DNA from: CAYFFZ01 sp049976505
GTDB taxonomy: Archaea; Thermoproteota; Nitrososphaeria; Conexivisphaerales; UBA164
NCBI GenBank assembly: GCA_049976505.1
Contig: JBMFIC010000026.1
Coordinates: 1 to 5,017, forward strand
Direction of reading: 5' to 3'
Length of the DNA: 5,017 nt
Every line of letters begins with the position of its first letter. Position 1 is the stretch's first letter. A program made the position numbers and the translations under genes. Below are positions 4,778-5,017 of this stretch, piece after piece. The notes beneath the pieces are model-generated. The model searched no databases. It was given only the letters and a program-made list of their open reading frames with translations, and was not told where the DNA came from.

Positions 4778-5017
4778 CTAAGTTGCTCGGGCAGGCTTAA
4801 AATGGTCTGCGCCATCAGAAGCCTCTGCAGCACGTCTTTTGGTACATACTGAAGCGCGTAGTTCAGAATGGTCGTGACCTTGTCCAGCTGCTCCTTCAGC
4901 CTGTCCCTCTCGATCTCCAAAACGGCATTAGCCGTGAACTGTGCCTTATATTTCCTGTCGAGCTGCATAAGCCTATCGGCGCATTCCTGAGCTTTGAACA
5001 GAGCGCCCAGATATTCA
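4765..5017 (-). CDS. Hypothetical helical/coiled-coil protein, C-terminal fragment
   Basis: The frame is open from the right edge of the window to a TAA at 4765-4767, giving at least 84 residues. The internal ATG at 4966-4968 is not a necessary start, because 16 sense codons (EYLGALFKAQECADRL) precede it without a stop. The visible part is helical and charged: KYKAQFTANAVLEIERDRLK, then EQLDKVTTILNYALQYVPKD and VLQRLLMAQTILSLPEQLRQSK. There are no cysteine motifs, catalytic signatures or membrane segments. The first ~45 residues look like a coiled coil, as in scaffold, partition or DNA-binding accessory proteins; I do not recognise the family. It converges on the HTH gene. A related out-of-frame tail follows its stop, so the true C-terminus is uncertain. 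Its GC-rich codon use resembles the other minus-strand genes. Confidence 0.65.
   Translation of the reverse strand, partial: EYLGALFKAQECADRLMQLDRKYKAQFTANAVLEIERDRLKEQLDKVTTILNYALQYVPKDVLQRLLMAQTILSLPEQLRQSK

Overview
The window looks like part of an integrated mobile element (plasmid- or provirus-like) in an archaeal genome. Four things point to archaea. The integrase tail has the archaeal 'TYxHLSG' active-site context. There is a TFB/TFIIB-like zinc-ribbon protein. The ribosome binding sites match the archaeal 16S tail. TATA-type promoters lie in the central intergenic region. I cannot assign a phylum; the style of the 706-residue protein recalls elements of Thaumarchaeota/TACK archaea, but that is an impression from memory.

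Layout. 1-351 (+): C-terminal end of a tyrosine recombinase with a four-cysteine zinc-ribbon tail. 441-1115 (-): TFB-like protein with an N-terminal HTH, a CxxC/CxxC ribbon and a helical region. Out-of-frame coding sequence (302-451) follows its stop and runs into the end of the integrase gene. 1226-3346 (-): large protein resembling the helicase/ATPase half of archaeal element replication proteins. Its Walker A site is degraded; a coiled coil, a winged helix and an atypical C-terminal zinc finger are also present. 3347-3505: divergent control region with two TATA-like boxes, a GC-rich perfect inverted repeat and a 10-bp palindrome. 3506-4582 (+): AT-richer HTH regulator-like gene with a 57-bp tandem duplication inside its HTH. 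4673-5017 (-): end of a coiled-coil protein running off the window, followed by an out-of-frame stretch that resembles an upstream part of the same protein.

The most striking feature is a cluster of eleven exact copies of AATGGCAT/ATGCCATT within 317 bp (1376-1692), inside the 3' part of the 706-codon gene. The copies lie on both strands and fall in all three codon phases, so the repetition is imposed at DNA level and not by protein sequence. I saw no further exact copy elsewhere in the window. It resembles an iteron-type origin or a multi-site operator hidden in a linker-coding region.

Inferred working model: the integrase moves the element. The large protein, perhaps a non-hydrolysing helicase relative, acts with the octamer array in replication or partition. 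The TFB-like factor and the divergent HTH protein set transcription. None of these roles beyond the integrase is proven by the sequence.
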